A stretch of DNA of 64,000 nucleotides from Seonamhaeicola sp. S2-3 (GCF_001971785.1 NZ_CP019389.1:2615001-2679000), one strand, 5' to 3'; shown: positions 8,408-17,832, counted from the first letter of the stretch. Notes: generated by a model from the letters alone, not told the origin. Program-made: numbers and translations.

Positions 8408-10045
8408 TTATCCATTCATGGATATTAAGAATTCTTCGTTATTTCTAGTTTGTTTAAAACGATCGTTTGTAAACTCCATAGCTTCTACCGGATTCATGTC
8501 TGCAAGGTATTTACGTAATACCCACATGCGCTGAATGGTATTTTCATCAAGTAGTAAATCATCTCTACGTGTGCTTGATGATGTAAGGTCTATAGCAGGG
8601 AAAATTCTACGGTTAGATATTTTTCTATCTAATTGTAGTTCCATATTACCAGTTCCTTTAAATTCTTCAAAAATAACCTCGTCCATTTTAGAACCAGTTT
8701 CTGTAAGAGCTGTGGCTATTATGGTTAAAGACCCGCCGTTTTCAATATTTCTAGCGGCACCAAAGAAACGTTTAGGTTTATGTAATGCGTTGGCATCTAC
8801 ACCACCACTTAATATTTTACCAGAAGCTGGTTGTACGGTATTGTATGCTCTTGCTAAACGCGTGATAGAATCTAAAAGAATTACCACATCATGACCACAT
8901 TCTACCAATCGTTTTGCTTTTTCTAAAACAATGTCGGCTATTTTAACATGTTCATGAGCTTCTTTATCAAAGGTAGAAGAAATAACTTCACCTCTTACAT
9001 TGCGTTGCATGTCTGTTACTTCTTCGGGGCGTTCATCAATTAATAAAATCATTAAGTAAACCTCTGGATGATTGGCAGCAATTGCATTGGCCACATCTTT
9101 AAGTAACATGGTTTTACCAGTTTTTGGTTGCGATACTATCATACCACGTTGCCCTTTACCAATAGGAGCAAACAAATCCATTATTCTAGTAGAAATGGTA
9201 CTTTGCTTTTCTGCAATATTGAATTTTTCTTGTGGGAATAAAGGGGTTAAATGCTCAAAAGAAACACGGTCTCTAACCACTTCTGGTTTCTGTCCATTTA
9301 TTTTAGTAACCTTAATTAAAGGGAAATATTTTTCACCTTCTTTAGGAGGTCTAACATTACCTAAAACAGTATCGCCCTTTTTAAGTCCAAATAATCGTAT
9401 TTGCGATTGTGATACATAAATATCATCAGGAGATGACAAATAGTTGTAATCTGATGAACGTAAAAATCCGTAGCCGTCCTGCATAATATCTAAAACGCCT
9501 TCGCTCTCAATAATAGCATCAAACTCATAATCAGGCTCACGATAGCGGTTTCTGTTATCTTTATTTCCGTTATCAACATTACCTTTTTTATTTTGCTGAT
9601 TTCTTTGTTGATTTTTATTTTGTTGATTTCTTTGTTGGTTGTTCTGAGCCTTGGTATTGTCTTGTTTTTTCTCTTGACTACCTTTTTTTGCTGGTGCAGG
9701 AGCTTCAGATTTTTCAACGGTTACGTTTTTTTCTGCTGGTTTAGTTTCCTCTTTCTTTTGAGGTACCGCTTTTTCTTCGGCTTGAGGTTTTTGAGCAGGT
9801 TTTTGTACACGTTGCCTTGGCCTTCTTGTTTTTGGCTTGGTTTCTTGTGTAGAATCTTTCTTTTCGGACTTTTCGGGCTTTTCTGAAGATTCTGATACAG
9901 CCTTAGGGTTAGCCGCTTGGTGATCTAGTATTTGATAAACTAGATCTAATTTTTTTAAAGAACGGTATTTAGGAATACTTAATTTTTTTGCAATCTCTTG
10001 TAATTCAGAGAGTTTCTTTTCTTTTAGTTGTGAAATTTCAAACAT
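8408..10045 (-). CDS. rho: Transcription termination factor Rho
   Basis: Hexameric RNA-dependent ATPase that ends transcription. Of its 545 residues, 1-45 form the Rho N-terminal helical domain. Residues about 46-170 are a lineage-typical disordered insertion rich in Lys, Gln, Asn and Glu, including [18 protein letters not shown]. The cold-shock RNA-binding domain follows at about 178-250 ([12 protein letters not shown]). The ATPase domain has Walker A SQPKTGKT at 305-312, Walker B-like [16 protein letters not shown], and the Q/R-loop region. It is 100-130 residues longer than E. coli Rho because of the insertion. It converges with the AraC gene and diverges from the DUF4293 gene, a pairing common in flavobacteria. 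Confidence 0.97.
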   Translation of the reverse strand: MFEISQLKEKKLSELQEIAKKLSIPKYRSLKKLDLVYQILDHQAANPKAVSESSEKPEKSEKKDSTQETKPKTRRPRQRVQKPAQKPQAEEKAVPQKKEETKPAEKNVTVEKSEAPAPAKKGSQEKKQDNTKAQNNQQRNQQNKNQQRNQQNKKGNVDNGNKDNRNRYREPDYEFDAIIESEGVLDIMQDGYGFLRSSDYNYLSSPDDIYVSQSQIRLFGLKKGDTVLGNVRPPKEGEKYFPLIKVTKINGQKPEVVRDRVSFEHLTPLFPQEKFNIAEKQSTISTRIMDLFAPIGKGQRGMIVSQPKTGKTMLLKDVANAIAANHPEVYLMILLIDERPEEVTDMQRNVRGEVISSTFDKEAHEHVKIADIVLEKAKRLVECGHDVVILLDSITRLARAYNTVQPASGKILSGGVDANALHKPKRFFGAARNIENGGSLTIIATALTETGSKMDEVIFEEFKGTGNMELQLDRKISNRRIFPAIDLTSSSTRRDDLLLDENTIQRMWVLRKYLADMNPVEAMEFTNDRFKQTRNNEEFLISMNG

Positions 10046-10212
10046 TGATGTTTAATTGAATATATTTTTTGAATGTAATTTTTGTAGTAATTCTAAGAAA
10101 AAATTTGATTTATTCTGGAGAATTAACCGCTTATATAAGCGATTGTTGAGAATTATTACTGCAATTATACAACTTTATTTTAATTTTTAGTCTTATTTTT
10201 TAAAGAAACCAT

Positions 10213-10220
10213 TATTTTTG
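10213..10220 (+). promoter_or_regulatory. Probable -7 box for the DUF4293 gene
   Basis: TATTTTTG, a perfect TAnnTTTG match, ends 23 bases before the ATG. The -33 region is A/T-rich without a clear TTG. Confidence 0.5.
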
Positions 10221-10243
10221 TCTTCCAATTTTAAAAAACATAC

Positions 10244-10654
10244 ATGTTACAAAGAATACAAACAGTTTATCTTTTGCTTGCAGCTGGTGTTTCGGGAGGT
10301 TTAATTTTCCTTTTTGAATTATGGACACTAGAAGATGGTGTTAAGATGTTTGCGCAAGATATTAATTATGTGTTTGCAGCTTTTTTAACGTCTGCTTTTT
10401 TCTCTGTTGTAGCAATTTTTAGATACAAAAACAGGAAGTCTCAATTTATGTTGGGGCGTCTTAATATCATATTAAACTTTATTTTACTAGGATTTCTTGT
10501 ATATCAATCTCTAAATTTATCTGGAGAAACTAACGTTTCTGAGAAAGGTATTGGGATGTTCATTCCTATTTTTTCTATCGTATTTTTGGCTTTGGCCAAT
10601 AAAGCCATTAAAAAGGATGAAGATCTTGTAAAATCTGTAGATCGATTACGATAA
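10244..10654 (+). CDS. DUF4293 family membrane protein
   Basis: A 136-residue inner-membrane protein with four predicted transmembrane segments (about residues 5-25, 43-62, 72-92, 105-122) and a charged cytoplasmic tail ending KKDEDLVKSVDRLR. The N-terminus MLQRIQTVYLLLA is characteristic of DUF4293, a family restricted to Bacteroidota and usually found next to rho, as here. Function is unknown. A strong terminator follows at 10686-10713, so it is probably monocistronic. Confidence 0.85.
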   Translation: MLQRIQTVYLLLAAGVSGGLIFLFELWTLEDGVKMFAQDINYVFAAFLTSAFFSVVAIFRYKNRKSQFMLGRLNIILNFILLGFLVYQSLNLSGETNVSEKGIGMFIPIFSIVFLALANKAIKKDEDLVKSVDRLR

Positions 10655-10685
10655 AACCTAATATCTTAGTAGTATTAGTGCGTAG

Positions 10686-10713
10686 GCCCAAGATGAAGAT
10701 CTTGGGCTTTTTT
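10686..10713 (+). terminator. Rho-independent terminator after DUF4293 gene
   Basis: Perfect 9-bp stem GCCCAAGAT / ATCTTGGGC with loop GAAG and six T residues. Confidence 0.9.
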
Positions 10714-10738
10714 GTTGCTACATAAATTATTTGAACAA

Positions 10739-10772
10739 AAAAGCCTAGAATTAAATTTAATTCTAGGCTTTT
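10739..10772 (-). terminator. Terminator for the FKBP gene
   Basis: A fully palindromic 34-bp sequence (arms AAAAGCCTAGAATTA) centred on TTAAATTTAA. In RNA it forms a long stem with a tiny loop. It lies just beyond the stop of the minus-strand FKBP gene and is followed on that strand by T residues. Confidence 0.8.
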
Positions 10773-10796
10773 AAAGTTTTGTACTATAGCGACTTC

Positions 10797-11225
10797 TTAT
10801 TTTATTTCAATAAGCTCTAAATCAAATATTAATTCTTGTCCTGCTAATGGGTGATTAGCATCAACAATAATATGATCTTCATTTACTTCGGCTACTCTAA
10901 ATTGTACTTCTCTACCATCTGGTCCTTTTGAAGCTAATCCCATGCCAACCTCTGGAGTCATTTCTGGAGGTAATTGTTCTTTTTTTACTTCGTAAAATAA
11001 TTCTTTTTGCACTTCGCCGTAGGCTTCGTTAACTGGAATATTTATGGTTTTTTTCTCGTTTAATTTCATGTCAATAATACCTTTTTCAAAACCAGGAATA
11101 AGCATTCCTTGACCTAAAGTAACTTCTAATGGTTCTCTTTCTAAAGAACTGTCAAAAACTTGACCGTTACTTAATTTTCCTGTGTAATGTACTCTTACGG
11201 TATCATTTTCTTTAACTTGACTCAT
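10797..11225 (-). CDS. FKBP-type peptidyl-prolyl cis-trans isomerase (SlyD-like)
   Basis: A 142-residue cytoplasmic folding catalyst that isomerises Xaa-Pro bonds and acts as a chaperone. The FKBP core is clear (VRVHYTGKLSNGQVFDSS, then GMLIPGFEKGIIDMKLNEKK), followed by an insert-in-flap region (AYGEVQKELFYEVKKEQLP) and the closing HPLAGQELIFDLELIEI, as in SlyD. The His-rich metal-binding tail of E. coli SlyD is absent. The ATG at 11225 (MSQVKENDTV) is preferred over one 15 codons upstream, which would add an atypical leader. Confidence 0.92.
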   Translation of the reverse strand: MSQVKENDTVRVHYTGKLSNGQVFDSSLEREPLEVTLGQGMLIPGFEKGIIDMKLNEKKTINIPVNEAYGEVQKELFYEVKKEQLPPEMTPEVGMGLASKGPDGREVQFRVAEVNEDHIIVDANHPLAGQELIFDLELIEIK

Positions 11226-11312
11226 AATTATATTTTTTAAATAGCTACAAAAGTACGTATTAACAAACAAAAACTACAGCTTTTAGTTATAAATACTTGT
11301 TAATTCTGCGCT

Positions 11313-11818
11313 TTATTTTTTAGGGTGTCTTACGGCGAATTCTATGACTTCTAAATTGTCTATTTTTTTGCCATCTATTGTAAAGCGTAACATGGTGCGT
11401 TGTTTATGAAAACCATGTTTACCAACAGCCCCTGGATTCATATGAATAAGGTTTAATTTTTTATCTGGCATGACTTTTAAAATATGCGAGTGCCCACAAA
11501 TAAAAAGCTTTGGAGGGTTTTGTTTTAAGGTTTCTACAACACGAGTGTTGTATTTAGGGGGTAGCCACCAATATGGGTAATCCAAACATCAACATCTTCA
11601 CACATAAATCGGTTGTGTTCAGGGAATTCATTTCTAACTTTAGCATCGTCAATATTGCCATAAACCCCTTTTAAGGGTTTTAAATTTTTTATAGCATCGG
11701 TTACTTTTAAATTACCAATGTCTCCAGCATGCCATACTTCATCGGCTTGTTTTACATACTTGAGAATATCATTATCAATATATCCGTGGGTGTCTGAAAG
11801 TAAGAGAATTTTAGTCAT
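11313..11818 (-). pseudogene. Metallophosphoesterase (YfcE/MJ0936-like), frameshifted
   Basis: Two overlapping frames encode the halves of one calcineurin-like phosphodiesterase. Frame 1 (11534-11818) has the metal-binding motifs LLLSDTHG, WHAGDIG and YGNID, and reaches WITHIGGYP before going out of frame. Frame 2 (11313-11585) has LFICGHSHILKV, HMNPGAVGKHGF and the C-terminus. The break is at a run of five C on the coding strand (plus strand G run 11557-11561). One extra base would restore a normal protein of about 168 residues, so this is a recent one-base deletion or a sequencing error. If real, it removes the GHSH metal ligands from the N-terminal product. Confidence 0.85.
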
Positions 11819-11986
11819 TAATATACAATTGTAAAAACTGTTGTAAAAGTATAGATTATTGTTTGAATATGCTGTTTGTTATTTGGGGATACATAAAGAC
11901 AAAAATAGAAACTATATTAAGGGTAGCTGATAAAGAGTAGGAACAATAATAAAATTGAAAAAAAGTAAATAAGCTAGTAAATATTT

Positions 11987-12069
11987 GCGTTAGGGATTGA
12001 GGTATTTGTTGAAGCTCCCCGACGTAGGAGGGAGCGACTACCGAAAGCCCGACCTGAAAGGAAACGCCC
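11987..12069 (+). repeat. REP-like intergenic repeat (GCGTTAGGGATTGA... AACGCCC type)
   Basis: The 83-bp block starts GCGTTAGGGATTGAGG, contains GAAAGCCCGACC and ends GGAAACGCCC. This framework matches, from memory, intergenic repeats scattered through many Flavobacteriaceae genomes. It is much richer in G+C than its surroundings. The ends pair (GCGTT 11987-11991 with AACGC 12063-12067), and an inner hairpin GCTCCC / GGGAGC (12014-12019 with 12030-12035) is present. No second copy lies in the window. Confidence 0.55.
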
Positions 12070-12173
12070 ACTTTTTGATTCAGTTTGAAATAAGTTAGTA
12101 ATACTTAATGAATTCATTATACGTTTTAATATTTAATTAAGACTTCTACCTTCGGTTTAAAAGTAAAACTATC

Positions 12174-12181
12174 TATCTTTG
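12174..12181 (+). promoter_or_regulatory. Probable -7 box for truA
   Basis: TATCTTTG matches TAnnTTTG and ends 24 bases before the proposed TTG start of truA. The -33 region has TTCG rather than TTTG. Confidence 0.45.
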
Positions 12182-12205
12182 TTATTTTAAAAGTTTAAAA
12201 GTAGT

Positions 12206-12955
12206 TTGAGGTATTTTATAGAACTTTCTTATAGCGGTAGTGCTTACCATGGTTGGCAAAATCAGCCTACAGCCATAACAGTACAAGAGGTTATAGAAAA
12301 AGCTCTTTCTACACTTTTAAAAGAAACTATAGCTATTGTTGGCGCAGGAAGAACCGATACTGGTGTGCATGCTTCGCAAATGTTTGCTCATTTTGATACT
12401 AATGTTCATTTTGAAGAAAAACATTTGGTTTATAAACTTAATTCGTTTTTACCAAAGGACATTGCTATTCAAGATATTTTTAAGGTAAAAGGAAATGCTC
12501 ATGCCCGCTTTGATGCTTTAAGTAGAACGTATTTATACAGAATTACCTTAAAGAAAAACGTATTTACATTTAACAATACGCTTTATATGAAGCAGGGTTT
12601 GGATGTTGATAAAATGAAAGAAGCCTCAAAAATTTTATTTGAGTATAAAGATTTTCAATGCTTTTCAAAAAGTAATACCGATGTAAAAACGTATAATTGT
12701 ACTATAATGAAAGCCGATTGGTTTTTTAAAGATGATGAACTTCATTTTATAATAAAAGCCGATAGATTTTTACGCAACATGGTTAGAGCCATTGTTGGTA
12801 CCATGATTAACATAGGTTTAGAGAAATTTAATGTTGAAGATTTGCATACCATTATAAAATCTAAAAACCGCAGTAAAGCAGGCTATTCTGTACCTGCACA
12901 TGCCTTATATTTAACTCATGTAGAATACCCAGACAGCATAAAAATAGATGACTAA
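12206..12955 (+). CDS. truA: tRNA pseudouridine(38-40) synthase TruA
   Basis: Converts uridines 38-40 in the tRNA anticodon arm to pseudouridine. It is 249 residues, normal for the family. The catalytic Asp is in GAGRTDTGVHA (about residue 52), and the C-terminal RNA-binding region includes RFLRNMVRAIVGTMINIG. Translation appears to start at TTG (12206), because MRYFIELSYSGSAYHGWQ is the usual N-terminus and there is no ATG near it. Its last eight bases overlap the start of the ABC exporter gene, indicating translational coupling. Confidence 0.95.
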   Translation: MRYFIELSYSGSAYHGWQNQPTAITVQEVIEKALSTLLKETIAIVGAGRTDTGVHASQMFAHFDTNVHFEEKHLVYKLNSFLPKDIAIQDIFKVKGNAHARFDALSRTYLYRITLKKNVFTFNNTLYMKQGLDVDKMKEASKILFEYKDFQCFSKSNTDVKTYNCTIMKADWFFKDDELHFIIKADRFLRNMVRAIVGTMINIGLEKFNVEDLHTIIKSKNRSKAGYSVPAHALYLTHVEYPDSIKIDD

Positions 12956-14714
12956 AAAGAAAGAAAATATATTTGACTTTGTACTATTTAAACGTTTGTT
13001 TCTGTATATAAAACCTTATAAGGGTATTTTTATTGGGTTGTTTATTTTGGTAATCTTACTAGCGGGTTTAAGTGCCGCTACACCGTTTTTAACAAAAGAA
13101 GCTATTGATAAAGGTATTAGTGTAAATAAATCTAGCACCTTTTTGTTTTTTGTAGTTTTAATGTTTGCGGCTTTAATACTACAAACCATATTTCAGCTTA
13201 CCTTTATATATTATGCAGCCTGGTTGGGCCAAAACTTAGTGAAGGATGTTAGAATAAAGTTATTTAATCATTTACTTCGGTTTAAAATGAAGTATTATGA
13301 TAATTCATCGGTTGGGGTTTTAATTACTCGTTCTGTAACCGATATGGAGCGTATTGCAGATATTTTTGGTCAGGGGTTGTTTATGATTTTTAGAGACGTT
13401 TTAACCATGGCTGTTGTTTTTGGTGTTATGGTGTTTACAGACTGGAGACTTAGTTTAATTGTTTTTGTAATGCTTCCTATTTTGCTGTACGCAACACGGT
13501 TATTTCAAAAGTACATGAAAAAAGCTTTTGAGGAAGTTAGAAATGAGGTGTCTAACCTAAACTCGTTTGTTCAAGAACGATTAACAGGAATGAAAATTTT
13601 ACAGCTCTTTACACGAGAAAAAACAGAACATAAAAACTTTAGAGAAATAAATGAGCGTCATAAAAAAGCATGGTTAAAAACTGTGTGGTACAATTCTATT
13701 TTCTTTCCTATAGCAGATTTAGCATCGTCTGTAACCATAGGTTTAGTGGCTTGGTACGGTGGTCTTAACGTTATAGAAGGTACTGTAACACAAGGAGTTT
13801 TAATAGCATTTATAATGTATATACCTATGATGTTTAGGCCATTGCGTCAAATAGCCGATAAATTTAATACATTACAAATGGGAATGGTAGCAGCTAACAG
13901 GGTTTTTAATGTTTTAGATACCACTTCGCAAATTGATGACAAAGGCACTAAGGTTGCAAATCATTTTAAAGGAAATATAAAGTTTAATAATGTTAGCTTT
14001 AGTTATGTTGAAGACGAAGAGGTTTTAAAAGGTGTTTCATTTACCGTAAATGCAGGAGAAACAGTTGCTATTGTTGGTGCTACTGGTGCTGGAAAATCTA
14101 CTATTATTAATTTATTAAATAGGTTTTACGAAATAAACGAAGGTGCTATTTTAGTTGATGAAACCGATATTAGAGATGTTACTTTGGCATCATTAAGAAC
14201 TCAAATTGCTATTGTGTTACAAGATGTATTTTTATTTGCCGATACTATTTTAAGTAACATTACCTTAAATCATCCAGAAATTACAGAAGAACAAGTTCAA
14301 CAAGCAGCTAAAGATATTGGTATTCATGAATTTATTATGAGCTTGCCTAATGGTTATAATTACAATGTAAAAGAGCGTGGTGTTATGCTATCATCTGGTC
14401 AGCGACAGCTTATATCCTTTTTAAGAGCTTATGTAACCAACCCAAGTATTTTGGTGTTAGATGAAGCAACCTCATCGGTTGATTCATATTCAGAACAGCT
14501 CATACAAAAGGCTACCGATAAAATTACTAAAGGAAGAACTTCTATTGTTATTGCTCATAGGTTAGCAACAATTAAAAAAGCCGATAAAATTATTGTAATG
14601 GATGCTGGTGAAATTGTAGAACAAGGTACCCATACAGAGTTACTTAAAAAAGAGAATGGGTATTATAAAAATCTTTACGAAGTTCAGTTTTTACAAGAAG
14701 CAACGGCTGTTTAG
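12948..14714 (+). CDS. ABC exporter, fused membrane and ATPase domains (MsbA/LmrA-like)
   Basis: A 588-residue half-transporter expected to work as a homodimer in the inner membrane. Six transmembrane helices (about residues 25-310) form the exporter fold. The C-terminal ATPase has Walker A GATGAGKST, signature LSSGQRQL, Walker B ILVLDEATSSVD and the H-loop IAHRL. Substrate is unknown; lipid or drug export is typical of this type. It overlaps truA by eight bases and converges with the DUF3667 gene, leaving one base between them and no visible terminator. Confidence 0.93.
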   Translation: MTKKKENIFDFVLFKRLFLYIKPYKGIFIGLFILVILLAGLSAATPFLTKEAIDKGISVNKSSTFLFFVVLMFAALILQTIFQLTFIYYAAWLGQNLVKDVRIKLFNHLLRFKMKYYDNSSVGVLITRSVTDMERIADIFGQGLFMIFRDVLTMAVVFGVMVFTDWRLSLIVFVMLPILLYATRLFQKYMKKAFEEVRNEVSNLNSFVQERLTGMKILQLFTREKTEHKNFREINERHKKAWLKTVWYNSIFFPIADLASSVTIGLVAWYGGLNVIEGTVTQGVLIAFIMYIPMMFRPLRQIADKFNTLQMGMVAANRVFNVLDTTSQIDDKGTKVANHFKGNIKFNNVSFSYVEDEEVLKGVSFTVNAGETVAIVGATGAGKSTIINLLNRFYEINEGAILVDETDIRDVTLASLRTQIAIVLQDVFLFADTILSNITLNHPEITEEQVQQAAKDIGIHEFIMSLPNGYNYNVKERGVMLSSGQRQLISFLRAYVTNPSILVLDEATSSVDSYSEQLIQKATDKITKGRTSIVIAHRLATIKKADKIIVMDAGEIVEQGTHTELLKKENGYYKNLYEVQFLQEATAV

Positions 14715-14715
14715 T

Positions 14716-15504
14716 TTATTTTGGAGGAGCAAAATCTTGAACAGAAATGGCTCCTGTTAAAAATAGCATGATAATGGTTGCTATTGAAATTCCCATATAT
14801 CCAACAAAGAAAACAAGAATAAACGAGGGAATACGCCAAAGTAATGATGATAATTTATATTGAGAATTTTTATAACTCACATATATACAAAACAAAATCA
14901 TTATTAAAGAATACGTTAGTGCAGAGTTAAAATAAAATTGCGGATTTACTAAAAGTAAAATAACAGCATAAGTGGTAGAAATAATACTAAAACTAGTAAT
15001 TGAATATATTGAAATTACAACATGCTCTGCATAGTTGTAATTTTTTTTGTTAAAAATTAAATAACTAGCAAATGCTATAATTGGAATGTATAAGAAATAA
15101 AGCAATGAACTGTATTCTAAGGAGGCTGCCATTATTTTTTCAGAACCAGAACCTCCACTACTTGTTTGTACATACCCTATTTTAGAAAAATCAATGCTAT
15201 CCCAAGCTAATTTTTTGGTTAAAAAAAGAATGAAACCAGATACTGTTAACGAAATGGCTAACATGCTAACTGGGTTTAAATATTTTTTGCGTAACCCAGA
15301 TATATAGCCTCCACAAACTTCTTGTGGATTAATAATCATCTGCCAAAGAGTTTTTAATAAGGTGTTGTCTAAATTAAAATAGCGCTCAAAGAAATCAAAA
15401 AATAAACTTTTAGCAGAAATTCTATTTCGTATTATTTTGGCACCACAATCTGGACAAAAACTATAATCTGTTTTTAACGCTTTATTACAATTTTTACAGT
15501 TCAT
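14716..15504 (-). CDS. DUF3667 family membrane protein with N-terminal zinc ribbon
   Basis: A 262-residue membrane protein. It begins with a zinc-ribbon-like Cys-x2-Cys pair (CKNC at residues 3-6) and a second (CPDC), followed by the conserved DUF3667 segment (FFDFFERYFNLDNTLLKTLWQ). About five transmembrane helices then run to the end. Function is unknown. It is the last gene of the folP-lipoprotein-cdaA-DUF3667 run, two bases after cdaA. Confidence 0.82.
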   Translation of the reverse strand: MNCKNCNKALKTDYSFCPDCGAKIIRNRISAKSLFFDFFERYFNLDNTLLKTLWQMIINPQEVCGGYISGLRKKYLNPVSMLAISLTVSGFILFLTKKLAWDSIDFSKIGYVQTSSGGSGSEKIMAASLEYSSLLYFLYIPIIAFASYLIFNKKNYNYAEHVVISIYSITSFSIISTTYAVILLLVNPQFYFNSALTYSLIMILFCIYVSYKNSQYKLSSLLWRIPSFILVFFVGYMGISIATIIMLFLTGAISVQDFAPPK

Positions 15505-15506
15505 TA

Positions 15507-16292
15507 TTAAACCAGATCATTTTTTATCATAGTTATTAGGTGATTAGTGTCTTCAAAAGCAACAAACTCACCATCTTTAAAATAAGAAATATGTCCAGTT
15601 TCTTCACTAACAACTAAAGCTACAGCATCCGTTTTTTCTGAAACTCCAATGGCAGCTCTATGACGCAAACCAAATCGTTTAGGAATGTTTTTTTCATTAT
15701 TAACAGGAAGAATAACTCTGGTTGCTTTAACAATATTATTACTTATAATAATGGCACCATCATGTAGCGGACTATTCTTGAAAAAAATACTTTCTATAAT
15801 AGGTTGGGTTACTTTAATATTCATTTCATCACCCGATGTTAATAAAAAATCAAGGTTGTTATTACGTTCAAAAACAATTAAAGCACCAGTTTTAGACATA
15901 GCCATTTTGCTGCATGCAGAAACAATGGCATCTACATCTGTACTGTTAGAAGCTTCGGTTTTTAAAAATTTAAAGCGCTGAAAAAACTTTACGTGTCTAC
16001 CAAAATTAGTAGACCCAACCATAAGTAAAAATTTTCTAATCTCTGGTTGAAATACTACAATTAAGGCTATAATTCCAACATCAATAAAACCTTTTAAAAG
16101 ACCATTTAAAAGATTCATGTTTAAAAACTCAGTTAATCTCCAAGCAACATAAATGATAATAATGCCAAAAAATATGTTAATGGCTACGGTGCCTTTTACC
16201 AATTTATAAAGGTAGTAGAGCAGTAGTGCTACCAGAACAACATCTAGATAATCTATAAAACGTAGGTTTAAAATGTCTTTAAAGATGTCCAA
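15507..16292 (-). CDS. cdaA: Diadenylate cyclase CdaA (c-di-AMP synthase)
   Basis: Condenses two ATP into cyclic di-AMP, a second messenger for potassium and osmotic balance and envelope homeostasis. It is 261 residues. Three transmembrane helices (about 15-35, 38-55, 65-85) precede the DAC domain, which has both hallmark motifs: DGA (178-180, in PLHDGAIII) and RHR (210-212, in GLRHRAAIGVSE). The regulator gene cdaR and a phosphoglucosamine mutase, common neighbours in Firmicutes, are absent; folP and a lipoprotein lie upstream instead, a usual Bacteroidota arrangement. Confidence 0.95.
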   Translation of the reverse strand: MDIFKDILNLRFIDYLDVVLVALLLYYLYKLVKGTVAINIFFGIIIIYVAWRLTEFLNMNLLNGLLKGFIDVGIIALIVVFQPEIRKFLLMVGSTNFGRHVKFFQRFKFLKTEASNSTDVDAIVSACSKMAMSKTGALIVFERNNNLDFLLTSGDEMNIKVTQPIIESIFFKNSPLHDGAIIISNNIVKATRVILPVNNEKNIPKRFGLRHRAAIGVSEKTDAVALVVSEETGHISYFKDGEFVAFEDTNHLITMIKNDLV

Positions 16293-16328
16293 TAGAAATA
16301 GGTTTTTGGTAAATTTAAGAAATTAGAG

Positions 16329-17009
16329 TTAATAAATAAATTCCTCTTTTAATATGGTTATGTTTTTTAAATCTAATTCTAATAGTTTAGATTTTATTGT
16401 AATGTAATCTTGAAAAGAAAGGTTTTTGTTAAAGGCTACAATAATATTAGTATCAGGTGTAGCTTCATCTTTTATTGTATTTAAATGGTTTGTGAATTCT
16501 TTAATATTTGAATGATTTATATTCATTTTTTCTTTATAAGTATATATCTTAATACTATCAATTGTATTAAAATCAACTATAACATTTTTACTAGCTACAG
16601 ATAAGTTGTCTGTTATTAAATTAGCTATATTTTTATTAGAGTAAACAATATCTGTAAACTCCACAAACCCTAAATTATTTATACTAGTATCATGGCATGT
16701 AAAATAGTTTTTAGCTTTTTCGTTTTTATGTCCTGCTTTAGCCTTTTTTTCTTGTAAAAATTTAATGTGAGGAATTACTTGTTTTAAAGACAGACGTTTA
16801 TCAACGTTTACCAACCAATTGGTGGTACTAATAAGATTTTTTCGGTTTAACTCAACGCTATCGGGTTGGGTTTCGTTATAAAATAAATAGGCAGCCGAAA
16901 CGTCTTCAATTTCTGTAATGTTAGAATGGTTAATTTTTGGCAATTCAACTACTTTTTTATTGCACGAAAAGATGAAAACAAGAGCAAATAATAAGGTGAT
17001 TTTTTTCAT
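16329..17009 (-). CDS. Lipoprotein of unknown function in the folP-cdaA operon
   Basis: A 226-residue predicted lipoprotein (LVFIFSCNKK, lipid Cys at residue 16). I do not recognise its family. The rest is soluble, with mixed helices and strands, Lys- and Asn-rich; a C-terminal pattern (SFQDYITIKSKLLELDLKNITILKEEFIY) resembles the second half of ExbD-like or secretin-type periplasmic domains, but only loosely. It begins one base after the folP stop and ends 36 bases before cdaA, so it belongs to that operon. Confidence 0.65.
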   Translation of the reverse strand: MKKITLLFALVFIFSCNKKVVELPKINHSNITEIEDVSAAYLFYNETQPDSVELNRKNLISTTNWLVNVDKRLSLKQVIPHIKFLQEKKAKAGHKNEKAKNYFTCHDTSINNLGFVEFTDIVYSNKNIANLITDNLSVASKNVIVDFNTIDSIKIYTYKEKMNINHSNIKEFTNHLNTIKDEATPDTNIIVAFNKNLSFQDYITIKSKLLELDLKNITILKEEFIY

Positions 17010-17010
17010 A

Positions 17011-17832
17011 TTAACTTAACATAGAATTCAATTTAATACATTCCATAGCTTCTTTTACGTCATGCACTCTTAAAATAGAAGCGCCTTTTTGTAAAGCAAT
17101 GGTGTTTAAAACAGTGGAGCCATTTAAAGCATCTTTTGCTGTGTTATTTAAAAGTTTATAAATCATAGATTTTCTAGAAACTCCAACCAGTATTGGTTTT
17201 TCAATCATTTTAAATAATTCTAAATTATTCAAAAGCTCATAGTTTTGCTCTAAAGTTTTTGCAAATCCAAATCCAGGGTCAATAATAATATCTATTAAAC
17301 CTAATGATTTTGCTAATGCAATACGCTTAGAAAAATAAAGGAGAACCTCTTTAGTTAAATCATTATAATCTGTTTGTTCTTGCATGGTTTTAGGAGTTCC
17401 GCGCATGTGCATCATAATGTACGGTACTTGTAATTTAGCAACCGTTTGTAGCATGTTTTTATCTAATTTTCCTCCAGAAATATCATTAATTAAAGCAGCT
17501 CCAGATTTAATACATTGTTTTGCCACTTCACTTCTAAAGGTATCTATAGAAATTAAAGTGTTTGGGAAATGTTTAAGAACTAATTTTACAATGGGAAGAA
17601 TACGTTTTAGTTCCTCTGTTTCACTAACAAAATCTGCTCCAGGACGAGAGCTATAAGCGCCAATATCAATAAAAGTGGCGCCTTCGTGTAGCATTTTTTC
17701 AACCTGTTTAATAATGTCTTTTTTATTGTTAAACTTACCGCCATCATAAAATGAATCTGGTGTAATGTTTAAAATGCCCATCACTTTTGGTGATGATAAA
17801 TCAATAAGTTTTCCTTTGCAATTAATGGTCAT
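17011..17832 (-). CDS. folP: Dihydropteroate synthase
   Basis: Joins 6-hydroxymethyl-dihydropterin diphosphate to p-aminobenzoate in folate synthesis; it is the sulfonamide target. It is 273 residues, a normal length. It carries MGILNITPDSFYDGG, GATFIDIGAYSSRPGA, ISIDTFRSEVA, INDISGG, IIDPGFGFAKTLEQN and VGVSRKSMI, covering pterin and pABA sites, and the TIM-barrel end RVHDVKEAMECI. It is the first gene of the minus-strand operon and divergent from the DUF1599 gene. Confidence 0.97.
   Translation of the reverse strand: MTINCKGKLIDLSSPKVMGILNITPDSFYDGGKFNNKKDIIKQVEKMLHEGATFIDIGAYSSRPGADFVSETEELKRILPIVKLVLKHFPNTLISIDTFRSEVAKQCIKSGAALINDISGGKLDKNMLQTVAKLQVPYIMMHMRGTPKTMQEQTDYNDLTKEVLLYFSKRIALAKSLGLIDIIIDPGFGFAKTLEQNYELLNNLELFKMIEKPILVGVSRKSMIYKLLNNTAKDALNGSTVLNTIALQKGASILRVHDVKEAMECIKLNSMLS

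Larger units (their letters stand above)
11819..12205. other. Intergenic region holding a REP-like repeat
   Basis: There is no convincing gene here: a 71-codon minus-strand frame at 11856-12071 runs across the repeat and resembles no known family. The region contains a structured GC-richer repeat (11987-12069) and the probable truA -7 box TATCTTTG at 12174-12181. Confidence 0.6.

Noticed and set aside
9593-9886. Hydrophobic 97-residue frame opposite rho
   Set aside because: It mirrors the Lys/Gln/Asn/Glu-rich insertion of Rho; complementary codons give Phe and Leu, imitating a membrane protein.
11856-12071. 71-codon minus-strand frame
   Set aside because: It runs through the REP-like repeat, resembles no family and lacks a start context; treated as chance.
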